A DNA stretch of 64,000 nucleotides from Candidatus Corynebacterium faecigallinarum (GCA_019120175.1 DWVP01000023.1:1-64000), one strand, 5' to 3'; shown: positions 1 through 8,609, counted from the stretch's first letter. The notes: generated by a model not told the origin, from the sequence alone. Translations and numbers: made by a program.

Positions 1-60
1 GTGCGACAAAAATGCTTGGTTTGTTACGCTATTGAGTTCTCAAACAACATGCACACCACA
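1..60 (-). promoter_or_regulatory. rRNA operon leader segment (minus strand, continues left of window)
   Basis: Read on the minus strand, this edge carries the TTGAGAACTCAATAG block followed by TAACAAACCAAG. That block is typical of the antitermination and processing leader just upstream of 16S rRNA in actinobacteria. The 16S gene would therefore start just left of position 1 and run away from this window. The rRNA itself is not visible, so the call rests on the leader motif and on the promoter-like pair at 115-143. Confidence 0.65.
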
Positions 61-114
61 GACAACATAAGCAGGTCGGAATCTCTTCCCCCCGCTCGCT
101 GCGGCACTCGACAT

Positions 115-143
115 AATCTACACACCCCACACAGAGACCACAA
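115..143 (-). promoter_or_regulatory. Probable rrn promoter (-35 TTGTGG, 17-bp spacer, -10 TAGATT)
   Basis: On the minus strand TTGTGG (138-143) and TAGATT (115-120) are separated by exactly 17 bp and lie about 60 bp upstream of the leader motif. Spacing and position fit a primary-sigma promoter for the rRNA operon. There is no experimental support, and rrn operons usually have several promoters. Confidence 0.45.
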
Positions 144-244
144 ACCCGCAGGTCATGCATAAGATCTGCCTAAAGGTTGAAGGTCGCGTCGAGACTCTCG
201 GGTGCCGCGTTGCTCTCCTTTCCCTGCTGTGCACTGCCTCTCCG

Positions 245-1516
245 CTACTTCTCCAGCGCAAGCCTCCAGAGTGACGTGACCTCCGCCGAGCGCGCGACAT
301 GCAGTGGGTCGTTCTCGTCCCGGGCCTTCGGATGTCGCGGTGCGGTGTCCTCGCGTCCCACCACCTTCAGCCCTGACTCGGCGAACCAACCCTCCAACTG
401 CTCACGGGTACGCAGCCCCAGGTGCTCGGCAAGGTCCGACAGGACCAGCCAGCCCTCCCCGACCTCCGTGAGACGTTCCGGCAGCTCGGCCAGGAAGCGG
501 CGCAGGGCATCGGAGTCCGCGTCGTAGATGCCCTGCTCCAGGTCGGACGACGGAACCCCGGGCAACCACGGTGGGTTGAAGACGACGACGTCGTACCGGG
601 AAGCGTCCGGCCACAGGTCCGCAACCACGACATCGACCCGGTCCCCGTACCCGAGGCGTTCAAGGTTGCCGCGGGCACAGTCGACCGCCCGTTCGTTGAC
701 ATCCGTCGCGGTCACATGCGTCGCACCCTGTTTCGCCAGGACAGCGGCCAGCACACCGGTACCGGTGCCGATCTCGAGGACACGGCCGGCGGGCTCACTG
801 GCGGCTGTTCCCGCAGTGCCGGAAGCATCCGCACCACCGAAGCGCGCGGCCGCAGCCCGGTCCACCAGACCCGCATACTCATTACGCACCGGGGAGAACA
901 CCCCGTAGTCCGGGTACAGCCGCTCCCCCAGCTCCTCTATCTCAATGCCCTTGAGGTGCCATTGCCACGCCCCGAGCACCCCCTGTAGCTCCGTCAACGA
1001 CACCACGACCGGTTCATCCCCCCCGGTCCACGAACCGTACGCGTGCCCGCAGGCCTCCGCGACATCCGGTGCACGGCGCAGATCCAGCGTCCACCCCGGG
1101 CCGAGGGCCACCAGGATGTTCCCGAGGGTCGCCGCCCGCGTCGCCCGGTCAGCGCGCTGGTTCAGGAACAGGGTCCGGGCGTCCGGTACCGCCCCTGCGG
1201 ACTGATTGCCCCGTCCTGCACCACCACGGCCGCCGCGTCCACCCTGGTCACCGCGGCCGGTACCCTTCCCGCGACGGCGACCCCCGGAGCGTCCGGAGCG
1301 TCCTGCCGCCTTCGACAACCGGCGGTCCACGGCGGCCATCAACTGGCGGGCATTGTGGAAGTCACCGCACCACAACAACCCCGTGCCACGACGCAGCATC
1401 CCCAACGCCTTGTCCGCGGTCATCGAATCATCCACCTCGACGATCTCCGCCGGGGCCGACGCACCGTTCTCCGAATGCCACCTGAACTTAGTGGGACTAT
1501 GTTCCATGACTGTCAT
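245..1516 (-). CDS. Class I SAM-dependent methyltransferase
   Basis: This is a 423-aa cytoplasmic protein. The C-terminal half is a Rossmann-like methyltransferase with the SAM-binding motif LEIGTGTG (about 247-254) and the catalytic-type motif NPPW (about 314-317). NPPW is typical of enzymes that methylate exocyclic or amide nitrogens, such as RlmG/RsmC-like rRNA methyltransferases or PrmC-like glutamine methyltransferases. Residues 70-110 form a low-complexity Gly/Arg-rich linker, and the N-terminal half is an accessory region. The start is ATG at 1516, with a second ATG three codons in. The gene is alone and divergent from the SGNH hydrolase. The substrate cannot be told from the sequence. 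Confidence 0.85.
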   Translation of the reverse strand: MTVMEHSPTKFRWHSENGASAPAEIVEVDDSMTADKALGMLRRGTGLLWCGDFHNARQLMAAVDRRLSKAAGRSGRSGGRRRGKGTGRGDQGGRGGRGGAGRGNQSAGAVPDARTLFLNQRADRATRAATLGNILVALGPGWTLDLRRAPDVAEACGHAYGSWTGGDEPVVVSLTELQGVLGAWQWHLKGIEIEELGERLYPDYGVFSPVRNEYAGLVDRAAAARFGGADASGTAGTAASEPAGRVLEIGTGTGVLAAVLAKQGATHVTATDVNERAVDCARGNLERLGYGDRVDVVVADLWPDASRYDVVVFNPPWLPGVPSSDLEQGIYDADSDALRRFLAELPERLTEVGEGWLVLSDLAEHLGLRTREQLEGWFAESGLKVVGREDTAPRHPKARDENDPLHVARSAEVTSLWRLALEK

Positions 1517-1682
1517 TCTCCCACGTCCACCCCCATTCGCCCAGGGCGTACCAGCACATACCAGCCGAGCACGCCTGTTACATCACGCAAAAGTAACGAT
1601 CTTGTTCCCGCAACGGTCTTACCCCTTAGACTGACGTGTAGACGCAGCGTCCCACCGGACGCTTTTCGAGAGGACATGTTTC

Positions 1683-2579
1683 GTGAATACGCACCGCGCC
1701 ACCGGCGCACACCGGCGCACCGCCCGCCTCCGTAACAGCAAGGTCGCCCGCGGGGTGCTCTCCCTGCTGACCGCCGCCTCGGTGGGCCTCGGCATCACCG
1801 TCGCCGCACAGCCCGCCACCGCCGCCCCGAACGGCAACGTCGTGGTCATCGGAGACTCCTACGCCGCCAACCCGGACCAGTACTACAACACCTTCCGCAA
1901 CGTCGACGGCTTCGTCCCCGACAACTACCCGCGGCAGTCCGGCTGCCTGCAGGCGCCGAACTCCTGGCCGAGGCAGCTCAGCAAGCGCCACGGTGTGCCG
2001 GTCAATGACTGGTCCTGCTCCGGGCTGACCTCCAAGCGCGCCATCTCCCGGGTCGACGCCGCCCACCGCGCCGGTGACATCCACGCCGGCACCCGCACCG
2101 TCGTCCTGAACTACGGCATGAACAACCACGGCCCCAACGGCACCGACAACGGTGCGGACATCCTGAACCCCGGTGATGTCCGCAACCGCTTCCTCGCCGA
2201 GACCCGTGCCGCGGTGAACAAGGTCCGCGCCTACGCCCCGAACGCGAAGATCGTCTTCGCCGGGCAGATGTCGATCACCTCCAACGGCATGTTCTGCTTC
2301 CTCAACGTGGTGCCGAACCTGCCCGCCGGCCTGCCGGTGCCGGTGCTCTCCGACGTCGAGCGCTGGGTGCGCAGCATGCAGGCCGAGGCCGCGACCCGCA
2401 ACAACATCAACTTCGTGGACCTGAAGGCCGAAACCGCCAACCGTGGAACCTGCGCGCCGGACAACCAGCGCTTTATCTCCGGCATCATCGACACCACCAC
2501 CCCGCACTACAACATGATTATCCACCCGAACCTGAAGGGTTCGAACTGGGTCGCCGACCGGATGTCACGGTCGCTGTAG
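1683..2579 (+). CDS. Secreted SGNH/GDSL-family hydrolase
   Basis: This 298-aa exported esterase or lipase-like protein has an N-terminal Arg-rich stretch, a hydrophobic core (about 25-42) and a likely signal peptidase site after PATAA near residue 48. The SGNH blocks are visible: VVIGDSY (nucleophile Ser59), YGMNNHG (block III, about 144-150) and a C-terminal D...HPN (about 269-283) that supplies the catalytic Asp/His. Cysteine residues are consistent with extracellular disulfides. The start is GTG at 1683, chosen because GAGAGGAC lies 7 nt upstream. The stop codon is followed directly by GACGC, a motif repeated at other gene ends here. The substrate is unknown; esterases of this type often act on cell-envelope lipids. 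Confidence 0.85.
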   Translation: MNTHRATGAHRRTARLRNSKVARGVLSLLTAASVGLGITVAAQPATAAPNGNVVVIGDSYAANPDQYYNTFRNVDGFVPDNYPRQSGCLQAPNSWPRQLSKRHGVPVNDWSCSGLTSKRAISRVDAAHRAGDIHAGTRTVVLNYGMNNHGPNGTDNGADILNPGDVRNRFLAETRAAVNKVRAYAPNAKIVFAGQMSITSNGMFCFLNVVPNLPAGLPVPVLSDVERWVRSMQAEAATRNNINFVDLKAETANRGTCAPDNQRFISGIIDTTTPHYNMIIHPNLKGSNWVADRMSRSL

Positions 2580-2616
2580 GACGCTGACACTTGCGGTAGG
2601 ACGCGCACCGCACAGA

Positions 2617-2663
2617 ACTCAACCCCTGAGCAGCCACATGCCGTGGCGGTTCAGGGGTTGAGT
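2617..2663. terminator. Strong bidirectional hairpin terminator
   Basis: A perfect 13-bp inverted repeat (ACTCAACCCCTGA and its complement) encloses a 21-nt loop. It lies between the convergent SGNH hydrolase and the small FPASDPP-motif gene. No long T-run follows. Confidence 0.7.
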
Positions 2664-2713
2664 CGTTGGTCTCGGTGTAGATCTGGGCCCGTGGTGTGTA
2701 GGCCCGTGGTGTG

Positions 2714-2902
2714 TCAGTAGTTGCCGGGCGGATCACTGGCGGGGAAGGTCTCTTCGCCCTGCTCGTCGATCTTCTCGTCCTCGCTGGCAGGGCCCTGCTG
2801 GGGCAGGTCGGAGGGCGTGTTCACCTGGTCGCGGTTCGGGTCCTGATTCGGGTCGCGATCCTTCTCGGGATCGGGAGTGACGTCAGGTGCTGTCTCAGTC
2901 AT
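2714..2902 (-). CDS. Small acidic hypothetical protein with C-terminal FPASDPP motif
   Basis: This 62-aa, highly acidic, Pro/Asp/Asn/Gln-rich and probably disordered protein ends in ETFPASDPPGNY. FPASDPP tails recur in small conserved proteins of unknown function in many bacteria, which supports this being a real gene. The start ATG at 2902 is preceded by a purine-rich GAGGTGAGAA on the minus strand. No function can be assigned. It is convergent with the SGNH hydrolase. Confidence 0.6.
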   Translation of the reverse strand: MTETAPDVTPDPEKDRDPNQDPNRDQVNTPSDLPQQGPASEDEKIDEQGEETFPASDPPGNY

Positions 2903-3059
2903 ACCGGTTCTCACCTCACTGTCGTCTGGTGCAGTTGCACTACCCAGGGTACGCGCGGCCGGCCACCGAACGCACTGATCGGTGGACACCTGCCTCGCAC
3001 ACCGGGGCCATACCGGGTCATACCGAGGCCTGATTTCCTCGGACGATTCCTCCACTACT

Positions 3060-3281
3060 GTGAGCACCATGGGTCCTGAAGTAATCGTCGTCCTCCTCAT
3101 GGCAGCCGCGGTCCTCGCCTGGCTGGTCATGTTCGTTGTCGCCCTGGTGGAGATCGTCAAGCACCGCCAGATCAGTGGCGGCGGCAAGGTGGTCTGGGTG
3201 CTGATCGCCTTCGCCTTCCCCATCCTCGGGCCGATCCTCTGGTTCGTGTGGGGACGCCACGGCGCCCTCGGCAGCCTTTAA
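3060..3281 (+). CDS. PLDc_N-type small membrane protein
   Basis: This 73-aa protein has two transmembrane helices (about 6-30 and 45-66) joined by a short basic loop, ending in PILGPILWFVWGR. That pattern is typical of the phospholipase D N-terminal (PLDc_N) membrane domain found alone in many actinobacteria; its role is unknown. The start is GTG at 3060, with ATG at 3069 as an alternative. Its stop overlaps the stop of the convergent flavin monooxygenase gene by 4 bp. Confidence 0.7.
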   Translation: MSTMGPEVIVVLLMAAAVLAWLVMFVVALVEIVKHRQISGGGKVVWVLIAFAFPILGPILWFVWGRHGALGSL

Positions 3282-4564
3282 CCGCCCAGGTTCCCGCCCA
3301 GGTTCCCGCGGAGCGTCGTCGCCGGGTAGGACGTCCTGAACAACCCACGCTCCTGCAGCACCGGCACCACCAGCTCCACGAAGTCCTCCACACCACCCGG
3401 CAAGGTCGGCGGCATGAGGTTGAACCCGTCGGCACCACCGCCGGTGACCCACCGCTGCATCTCGTCGGCGATCTGCTCCGGAGTGCCCACGAATGTGGCA
3501 TGACCACCACCAGCAGCCAAAAATCCCAGCAGGTCACGCACGGTGATACCGGGGGTCGTCTCGATGATCCGCAGGATCGTGCCGTAGCGTCCGGCCGGGC
3601 CGGTGAACTCCTCCAGCGGCGGCAGCTCCGGCACCGGGCCATCCAACTCCCAGGCCGCGGTGGTGGTGTCCTGCCCGACGAAGAAGGACAGCTGCGCCAG
3701 CGAATCCTCCACCGGCAGCAACTCATTGAGCGCCCGCTGCTTGTCGCGGGCCTCCTGCTCGGTGCGTCCGACGAAGGTGACCAGCCCCGGCATGACGATG
3801 AGCTCATCAGGGTCGCGTCCTACCTTCGCGGCACGCGCGCGCACGTCGGAGCGGTAGGACGCTGCGGACTCCAGATCCCACGCCACCGCGTAGATCCCCT
3901 CGGCGTGGCGTGCGGCGAGGTCACGGCCTGGTTCGGACGCCCCGGCCTGGAACAGCACCGGACGCCCCTGCGGGGTGGAGGGGATGTTCAGCGGACCGTC
4001 GACGTCGAAGAACCGGCCATGATGGTCGATGACCTGGGCTGATGAGCGGTCGGTGGCGTCGGGCCAGGAGTCCCACAGGGCGGTGACCGCGTCGATGAAC
4101 TCGTCGGCCCGGGCGTAGCGCTCGGCATGGCCCGGCAAAGCGTCCATGCCGTGGTTGCGGGCCTCGGCGTCGGTCATGGAGGTCACCACGTTGATCCCGG
4201 CGCGACCACCGGAGATGTGGTCCAGGCTGGCGCTGACACGGGCGGCGTGGAAGGGCGTCCAGAACGTCGAGGAGACGGTGGACACCACGCCGATGTGACT
4301 GGTCGCGCGGGCGATGGCGGTGAGTGTGGTCAGCGGTTCCAGGAACCAGCCGGGGCCGGGGACGGGGCTGTGCGCCTGGCCGTCGGCGAGGAAGAAGGCG
4401 TCGAACAGGCCGCGTTCGGCTGTCTGGGCCAGCGACTCCCACCAGGTGATGTCGCCGAGCCGGGTGGCGGGTTCACCGGTGCCGTCACCGGGCGCCCGCC
4501 ACGCCGCCGAATGGTGTCCGCAGCCGTAGGCGAAGAGGTTGAGGTGCATCTGTGCATCCGTCAT
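3278..4564 (-). CDS. NtaA/SnaA/DszA-family FMN-dependent monooxygenase
   Basis: This 428-aa luciferase-like TIM-barrel monooxygenase would need FMNH2 from a separate reductase. Family signatures are the N-terminal LNLFAYGCGHHSAAWR, FDAFFLADGQ, SFFVGQDT-type internal strands, and the HISGGRAGINVVTS segment that binds the flavin phosphate. The length matches the NtaA/DszA group. It lies 7 bp downstream of the SDR gene on the same strand, and both sit downstream of a TPP riboswitch. It is therefore probably thiamine-regulated and may act on a thiamine-related or other heterocyclic substrate; that is inference. Known family substrates (nitrilotriacetate, dibenzothiophene sulfone, pristinamycin precursors) are not implied. 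Confidence 0.85.
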   Translation of the reverse strand: MTDAQMHLNLFAYGCGHHSAAWRAPGDGTGEPATRLGDITWWESLAQTAERGLFDAFFLADGQAHSPVPGPGWFLEPLTTLTAIARATSHIGVVSTVSSTFWTPFHAARVSASLDHISGGRAGINVVTSMTDAEARNHGMDALPGHAERYARADEFIDAVTALWDSWPDATDRSSAQVIDHHGRFFDVDGPLNIPSTPQGRPVLFQAGASEPGRDLAARHAEGIYAVAWDLESAASYRSDVRARAAKVGRDPDELIVMPGLVTFVGRTEQEARDKQRALNELLPVEDSLAQLSFFVGQDTTTAAWELDGPVPELPPLEEFTGPAGRYGTILRIIETTPGITVRDLLGFLAAGGGHATFVGTPEQIADEMQRWVTGGGADGFNLMPPTLPGGVEDFVELVVPVLQERGLFRTSYPATTLRGNLGGNLGG

Positions 4565-4571
4565 TCAGGCA

Positions 4572-5345
4572 TCAGTCCTTCACCAGTCCGCCGTCGACGA
4601 CCAGGTTCTGGCCGGTCACCGCACGCGCCCACGGGGAGGCGAAGAACAGTACGCTGTCGGCGAACTGCTCCGGGGTGGTGACCTCGCGCAGCGGGGTGCC
4701 GGACGCAATGCCGTCGAAGACCTCCTCCGGGGTGGCCGCCGAAGCGTCGGTGGTGCGCAGCAGACCACCGGAGACCATGTTCACCGTGATCGCGTCCGGG
4801 CCCAGATCATCAGCGAAGGTCCTGGTCAGAGACAGTAGCGCGGCCTTGGCGGCGGTGTAGTCGTGGTAGGGCACCACCGGGTACTGGAAGAGGTTCGTGC
4901 CGATGTTGACCACGCGTCCGGACCCGACGGCGCGGAAGTCGTCCAACGCCGACTGGATGACGTTGAGTGAGCCACGGACCGCACCGTCGAACTGTGCGGT
5001 GAAGGAACTGTAGGGGATCTCGGCGGCCTTGTCGCGGGCGTCGCCGTTGAAGGAGAAGTCCACGAGGGCGTTGTTGACCACGGTGGTCACCGGTCCCAGC
5101 CCGGCGGCGGCGACGGCGGCGAAGATCCCCTCGACCTGCTCGCGGTCCCGCACGTCGGCGTGCACAGCCAGGGCTTTGCCGGGGTGCTCGGCGACGATGG
5201 CGGCCGCGGCGTCCGCACTGGAGTGGTAGTTCACGATCACCGTCGCGCCCTCGCGGAGAAAGGCCTCGGTGATGGCGGCGCCGAGGCCGCGGGCTCCGCC
5301 GGTGACCAGGACGGTCTGCTCGGACAGGGGAAGCTGCTGGGTCAT
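4572..5345 (-). CDS. SDR-family oxidoreductase (FabG-like), TPP-riboswitch controlled
   Basis: This roughly 257-aa classical short-chain dehydrogenase has the cofactor motif TGGARGLG near the N-terminus, an NNAL-type motif, the Ser...YHDYTAAKA catalytic Tyr/Lys pair, and a C-terminal TGQNLVVDGG typical of 3-oxoacyl-ACP reductase-like SDRs. The start is placed at ATG 5345 because GAAAGG lies 7 nt upstream; ATG 5351 would sit almost on the ribosome site. A TPP riboswitch begins about 95 nt upstream on the same strand and the FMN monooxygenase follows 7 bp downstream, so the two form a thiamine-responsive operon. The substrate is unknown. Confidence 0.85.
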   Translation of the reverse strand: MTQQLPLSEQTVLVTGGARGLGAAITEAFLREGATVIVNYHSSADAAAAIVAEHPGKALAVHADVRDREQVEGIFAAVAAAGLGPVTTVVNNALVDFSFNGDARDKAAEIPYSSFTAQFDGAVRGSLNVIQSALDDFRAVGSGRVVNIGTNLFQYPVVPYHDYTAAKAALLSLTRTFADDLGPDAITVNMVSGGLLRTTDASAATPEEVFDGIASGTPLREVTTPEQFADSVLFFASPWARAVTGQNLVVDGGLVKD

Positions 5346-5439
5346 GCTCATGCCTTTCAAAAGAGGTCACAAGCGGAAGGGGCATCGGGTGTGCTGCTGC
5401 TACGGGCGCTGCACGACTCATGGGGTACAGCCCACGACA

Positions 5440-5555
5440 CACACCGGTGATGCCGGACAATCCCTCCGCCAGTACGAACTGGTTCAGGTTCAACGGGTGT
5501 GGTCTCAGCCGTGCCCGCCGGGTATTCCCCGACCAACCACGGCACCCCGTGTCGT
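5440..5555 (-). ncRNA. TPP riboswitch (THI element)
   Basis: Read on the minus strand the segment contains, in order, GGGGTGCC, CTGAGA, ACCCG, GAACCTGAACCAGTT, GGCGGAGGGA and a closing GGCATCACC. These are the conserved core elements of the thiamine pyrophosphate aptamer: the P1 arm, the CUGAGA loop, the CUGAACC box and the GCGGAGGGA box. It lies in the leader of the SDR/FMN monooxygenase operon. No U-run terminator is seen between the aptamer and the start codon, so control of translation is more likely than attenuation. Confidence 0.93.
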
Positions 5556-5608
5556 CCGCGAGGGTAGCACGACAATTGCTGTCCACCCCCCGGCTGTACG
5601 GAGGGACT

Positions 5609-5929
5609 ATGCAGATCGTCCTGATAATCCTGGGTGTCCTCGGCGGGCTCGTCGTCGGTGCCGTCGCGCTGGCCGTGAAACAGTTCTTCACCACCGGTGG
5701 CGGGCGTGACGTCTCCCCCGGACCGGCGATCATCCTCGGGCTGATCGCCCTGATGTGGATGCTCGGCTTCGGTGCGGCAGCACTCCCCTATCCTTGGGCA
5801 CCATGGTCAACCCGCTGCTCGTCGAGGCGCGCCTGCTCGCCCAGGGCCTCGTCTCCCCCACCGCCACCAGCCCACAAGAGGTCCTCACCGCCATGGGTCC
5901 GATGCAGGGCCAGGAGCTCGGCGGGGTGA
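5609..5929 (+). CDS. Putative small membrane protein
   Basis: This 106-aa reading frame starts at ATG 5609 after GGAGGG. Residues 1-25 and 42-63 form two clear transmembrane helices (starting MQIVLIILGVLGG). After about residue 68 the sequence becomes Arg/Ser/Pro-rich and overlaps the AlkZ-like gene out of frame, so the natural end may have been shifted by a frameshift. A good ribosome site and the membrane segments argue that the first 60 residues are real. The function is unknown. Confidence 0.4.
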   Translation: MQIVLIILGVLGGLVVGAVALAVKQFFTTGGGRDVSPGPAIILGLIALMWMLGFGAAALPYPWAPWSTRCSSRRACSPRASSPPPPPAHKRSSPPWVRCRARSSAG

Positions 5930-6948
5930 TCAGCTCGATCGCGCTACGCCTCAGAGATCGGAAACAGACGGATCAGAAGGATGCCGCACAGCAGGTCACG
6001 GATGCCTTCGACCGCGGGGCGATCGTCCGCAGCTACCCCATGCGCTCCACCGTCTTCGCCCTGGCCGCCGAAGACGCCCGCTGGGTCACCGAACTGTGCT
6101 CGAGGCAGCAGCGCAGGGAGTCCCGGCGTCGGCTGGAGCGCGACGGGCTGACCGACTCCGACATCGCCCGCGCCCATGACGTCCTCGACGAGCACCCGGA
6201 CGGGCTGACCCGAGCCGAGCTCAACGAGCAGTTCATCGCCTGCGGTCTGCCCGGCAACCAGTCGATGCGCTACCTGCTGATCCGCGACATGATGCTGCAC
6301 GGCACCGCGGTCTACGGCCCGTTCCGGCAGGGCGACCAGGTGATCGTCGCGTCCGACACCTGGCTGCCGGACGGCACCGACCTGGAGTCACGCTTCAACG
6401 GCGACCGCACCGCAGCGGCCGCGGCACTGCTGCGACGCTACCTGCACAGTCATGGCCCCGCTGACCTACGAGACTTCGCGTGGTGGACGAAGCTGCCCGT
6501 CGCGCTGATCAAGGAGGCAGCGACGGAACTCAACGGCAGCGACGGTGGCAGTAGCAGTGGCAGCGAAAGCAACAGTGACAGGGGTGACGGCACGAGCGGC
6601 CCCGACCTGTTCGAGGAAGCCGACGGGCGCCTGCACCGCCCCGGCCTCTTCGACGACCTCGCCGCGGTGAAACGCAAGGCCCACGGCACCTTCCTGCTGC
6701 CCGCCTTCGACGAAATCGTGCTGGGCTACCGCGACCGGCTGAGCTTCATGACCGCCGAGCACCACGAGCAGGTCGCGCCCGGTAACCGCGGGGTGTTCCG
6801 TCGGACAATAGTGCGCGGCGGAAAGTTCGTCGGGACGTGGGCGGCACCGTCGTCACGCCTGGTCCCCTCCCCGTTCCGCGCACTCAGCGACACCGCGCAT
6901 ACCGACGTCAACCGTGCTTTCCAGCGTTTCCCCCGAGCCCGTCGATGA
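5803..6948 (+). CDS. Winged-helix (HTH_42/AlkZ-like) putative DNA glycosylase
   Basis: This 381-aa protein matches the HTH_42 family, which includes AlkZ and YcaQ DNA glycosylases that unhook interstrand crosslinks or remove bulky alkyl adducts. It has an N-terminal segment with a Q-x-Q motif (Q35-G-Q37) at the place of the family's catalytic QxQ/QxD, the PMRSTVFALAAEDARWV strand-turn typical of the family, and the LLPAFDEIVLGYRDR block. A Gly/Ser repeat linker (about 245-270) interrupts the C-terminal half. ATG 5803 is chosen because upstream codons lack a ribosome site. Glycosylase activity is inferred from the family; regulatory or DNA-binding roles are possible. Confidence 0.7.
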   Translation: MVNPLLVEARLLAQGLVSPTATSPQEVLTAMGPMQGQELGGVISSIALRLRDRKQTDQKDAAQQVTDAFDRGAIVRSYPMRSTVFALAAEDARWVTELCSRQQRRESRRRLERDGLTDSDIARAHDVLDEHPDGLTRAELNEQFIACGLPGNQSMRYLLIRDMMLHGTAVYGPFRQGDQVIVASDTWLPDGTDLESRFNGDRTAAAAALLRRYLHSHGPADLRDFAWWTKLPVALIKEAATELNGSDGGSSSGSESNSDRGDGTSGPDLFEEADGRLHRPGLFDDLAAVKRKAHGTFLLPAFDEIVLGYRDRLSFMTAEHHEQVAPGNRGVFRRTIVRGGKFVGTWAAPSSRLVPSPFRALSDTAHTDVNRAFQRFPRARR

Positions 6949-7199
6949 CCGTGTCGAGGACCCAGCCGTGCATGTCCGGTGCCGCTGCAGTGGCAAGGGT
7001 GCGATGAGCGCCTCCCGGTTGCCACTGGCATCTGCGCACACGGATCAATCTCCTTGATTACCGCTGTCTAGCTGCTGCCTACTCTCTGCCGATCTTGCTG
7101 TCCATATTGCCATCACCCATGCGGGACGTTACCGTCCCCAACAGCCAATGGAACCTCACGTTCCATATACTCTCTCTCTCGACAACACGGAGGTTCCCG
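6949..7199. promoter_or_regulatory. Regulatory region with two operator-like palindromes
   Basis: This stretch separates the AlkZ-like gene from the YhgE-like gene. It contains two related palindromes, GGGACGTTACCGTCCC (7123-7138) and TGGAACCTCACGTTCCA (7149-7165), both fitting GGRAC-N5/6-GTYCC. A TATACT -10-like hexamer (7166-7171) abuts the second. The first 90 bases, read on the minus strand, look like a decayed regulator C-terminus spread over two frames. Operators for a TetR- or MarR-type repressor are likely. Confidence 0.5.
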
Positions 7200-8609
7200 A
7201 TGTCCGATCGGTCCGAGCCCACCCAACCGGCGGGCGACAGAACGTCCGACGCCGCAGCAGTTGCTGCGCCCGGCACTGCGCCTGACACTGCGCCTCACAC
7301 TGCGCCTCACACTGCGCCTGATCCTGCGGCCGACAACGCGTCCGGCACCCCGGACGAGGCTGCGGCCGTCGCCACGGACGACGCTGCGGCCGGCAGTGCG
7401 TCCGACAGCGCGTCCGACAAGGCTTCGCCGTCGATCGGCGGCAAGCTCACGGCCATCGTCCTCGGCCTCACCGCCGCGGTGACCCTGATGCTCTTCGCCT
7501 TCCTCACCCCGCAGTACAACTCGGGCGCAGAGAACCTCCCCCTCAGCATCTCCGGGCCCGACGAGGCCGTCTCGCAGATCACCGAAATGCTGGACCAACA
7601 GCAGCCCGGGGCATTCGAGTTCACCACCGTCGAGGACGAGGCCGCCGCCGAGGCGGCCGTGGCCGACCGTGACTCCGTCGGCGCCATCGCGCTGTCCGAC
7701 CAGGGCGCGATGTTCTACGCCGCCTCCGGCGCAGGTCAGCCCTACGTCCAGATGCTCAGCGGTATCGCCCAGGGTTTGCAGGCCCAGGGCCTGCCGGTTG
7801 ATATGCAGGACGTCGCCCCCACCACCGACTACGACCCCGCCGCCTCCGGCCTGACCGGGCTGGCGCTGCCGCTGGCTTTCGGCGGTGTGATCTCCGCGGC
7901 GGCGCTGTCGATCGTGTTCAAGAAGCGCTACGGTGTGCGCATCATCGGGTCCCTGGCATTCTCCGCACTGGCCGGTCTGGCGATCGGCGCGATGCTGCAG
8001 TTCGGCTACGGCACCGTCGACGCGAACTACTGGGCAACCTCCGGTGTGCTGGCACTCGGTATCGCCGCGACCTCACTGTTCGTCATCGGACTGCAGGCCC
8101 TGTTCGGCTATGCGGGTCTGGGGATCGGCGCGCTGATCACGATCCTGATCGCCAATCCGCTGTCGGGGCTCACAGCCGGACCGGACTGGCTGCCTTCGCC
8201 CTGGGGCACGATCGGCCAGTTCCTGCCGATCGGTGCCGCAGGTGACGCCACCCGTTCGGTCGCCTTCTTCGACGGTGCGGCCATCCTTCAGCCGATCCTG
8301 GTGATGCTCGGCTGGGTGGTCCTCGGTATCGCGCTCATCGGCGTGGCCGCTGCACGTGGACGCCGCACGGTGGCCGAGGACGCTACGGACAGGCAGGACG
8401 CTGAGGGTTCTGAGGGCTCTGAGGGCTCTGAGGGCTCTGAAGCCGCTTGGTCCGCTGAGAACAGCGAGCCTGCCGGAGTCGCTGCGTCCGCCGAGGGGGC
8501 CGACAACACTGAGGTCGCCGCGTCCGCCATGGCCAACGAATCCGCTGAGTCAACCGAGTCAACCGAGTCAACCGAGTCCACCGGGGACACCGGGGACACC
8601 AAGGCATAG
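7200..8609 (+). CDS. YhgE/Pip-like (ABC-2 type) membrane protein with repetitive termini
   Basis: This 469-aa integral membrane protein has one N-terminal helix (about 80-100), an extracellular domain (about 105-220), and about five helices (225-400) ending in a cytoplasmic tail. The arrangement resembles YhgE/DUF3533-type relatives of ABC-2 permeases, which are often paired with MMPL exporters. The N-terminus carries TAPHTAP-type repeats and the tail carries GSE and STE triplet repeats, both low-complexity and probably variable. The start is ATG 7200 after CACGGAGG. It is convergent with the MMPL gene, whose open frame overlaps its 3' end. Probable control is through the palindromes just upstream. 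Confidence 0.7.
   Translation: MSDRSEPTQPAGDRTSDAAAVAAPGTAPDTAPHTAPHTAPDPAADNASGTPDEAAAVATDDAAAGSASDSASDKASPSIGGKLTAIVLGLTAAVTLMLFAFLTPQYNSGAENLPLSISGPDEAVSQITEMLDQQQPGAFEFTTVEDEAAAEAAVADRDSVGAIALSDQGAMFYAASGAGQPYVQMLSGIAQGLQAQGLPVDMQDVAPTTDYDPAASGLTGLALPLAFGGVISAAALSIVFKKRYGVRIIGSLAFSALAGLAIGAMLQFGYGTVDANYWATSGVLALGIAATSLFVIGLQALFGYAGLGIGALITILIANPLSGLTAGPDWLPSPWGTIGQFLPIGAAGDATRSVAFFDGAAILQPILVMLGWVVLGIALIGVAAARGRRTVAEDATDRQDAEGSEGSEGSEGSEAAWSAENSEPAGVAASAEGADNTEVAASAMANESAESTESTESTESTGDTGDTKA

Noticed and set aside
2714..3223. Long minus-strand frame of 169 codons covering the small FPASDPP gene
   Set aside because: The first 107 codons overlap the PLDc_N gene and have no ribosome site; only the 62-aa end fits a conserved small protein.
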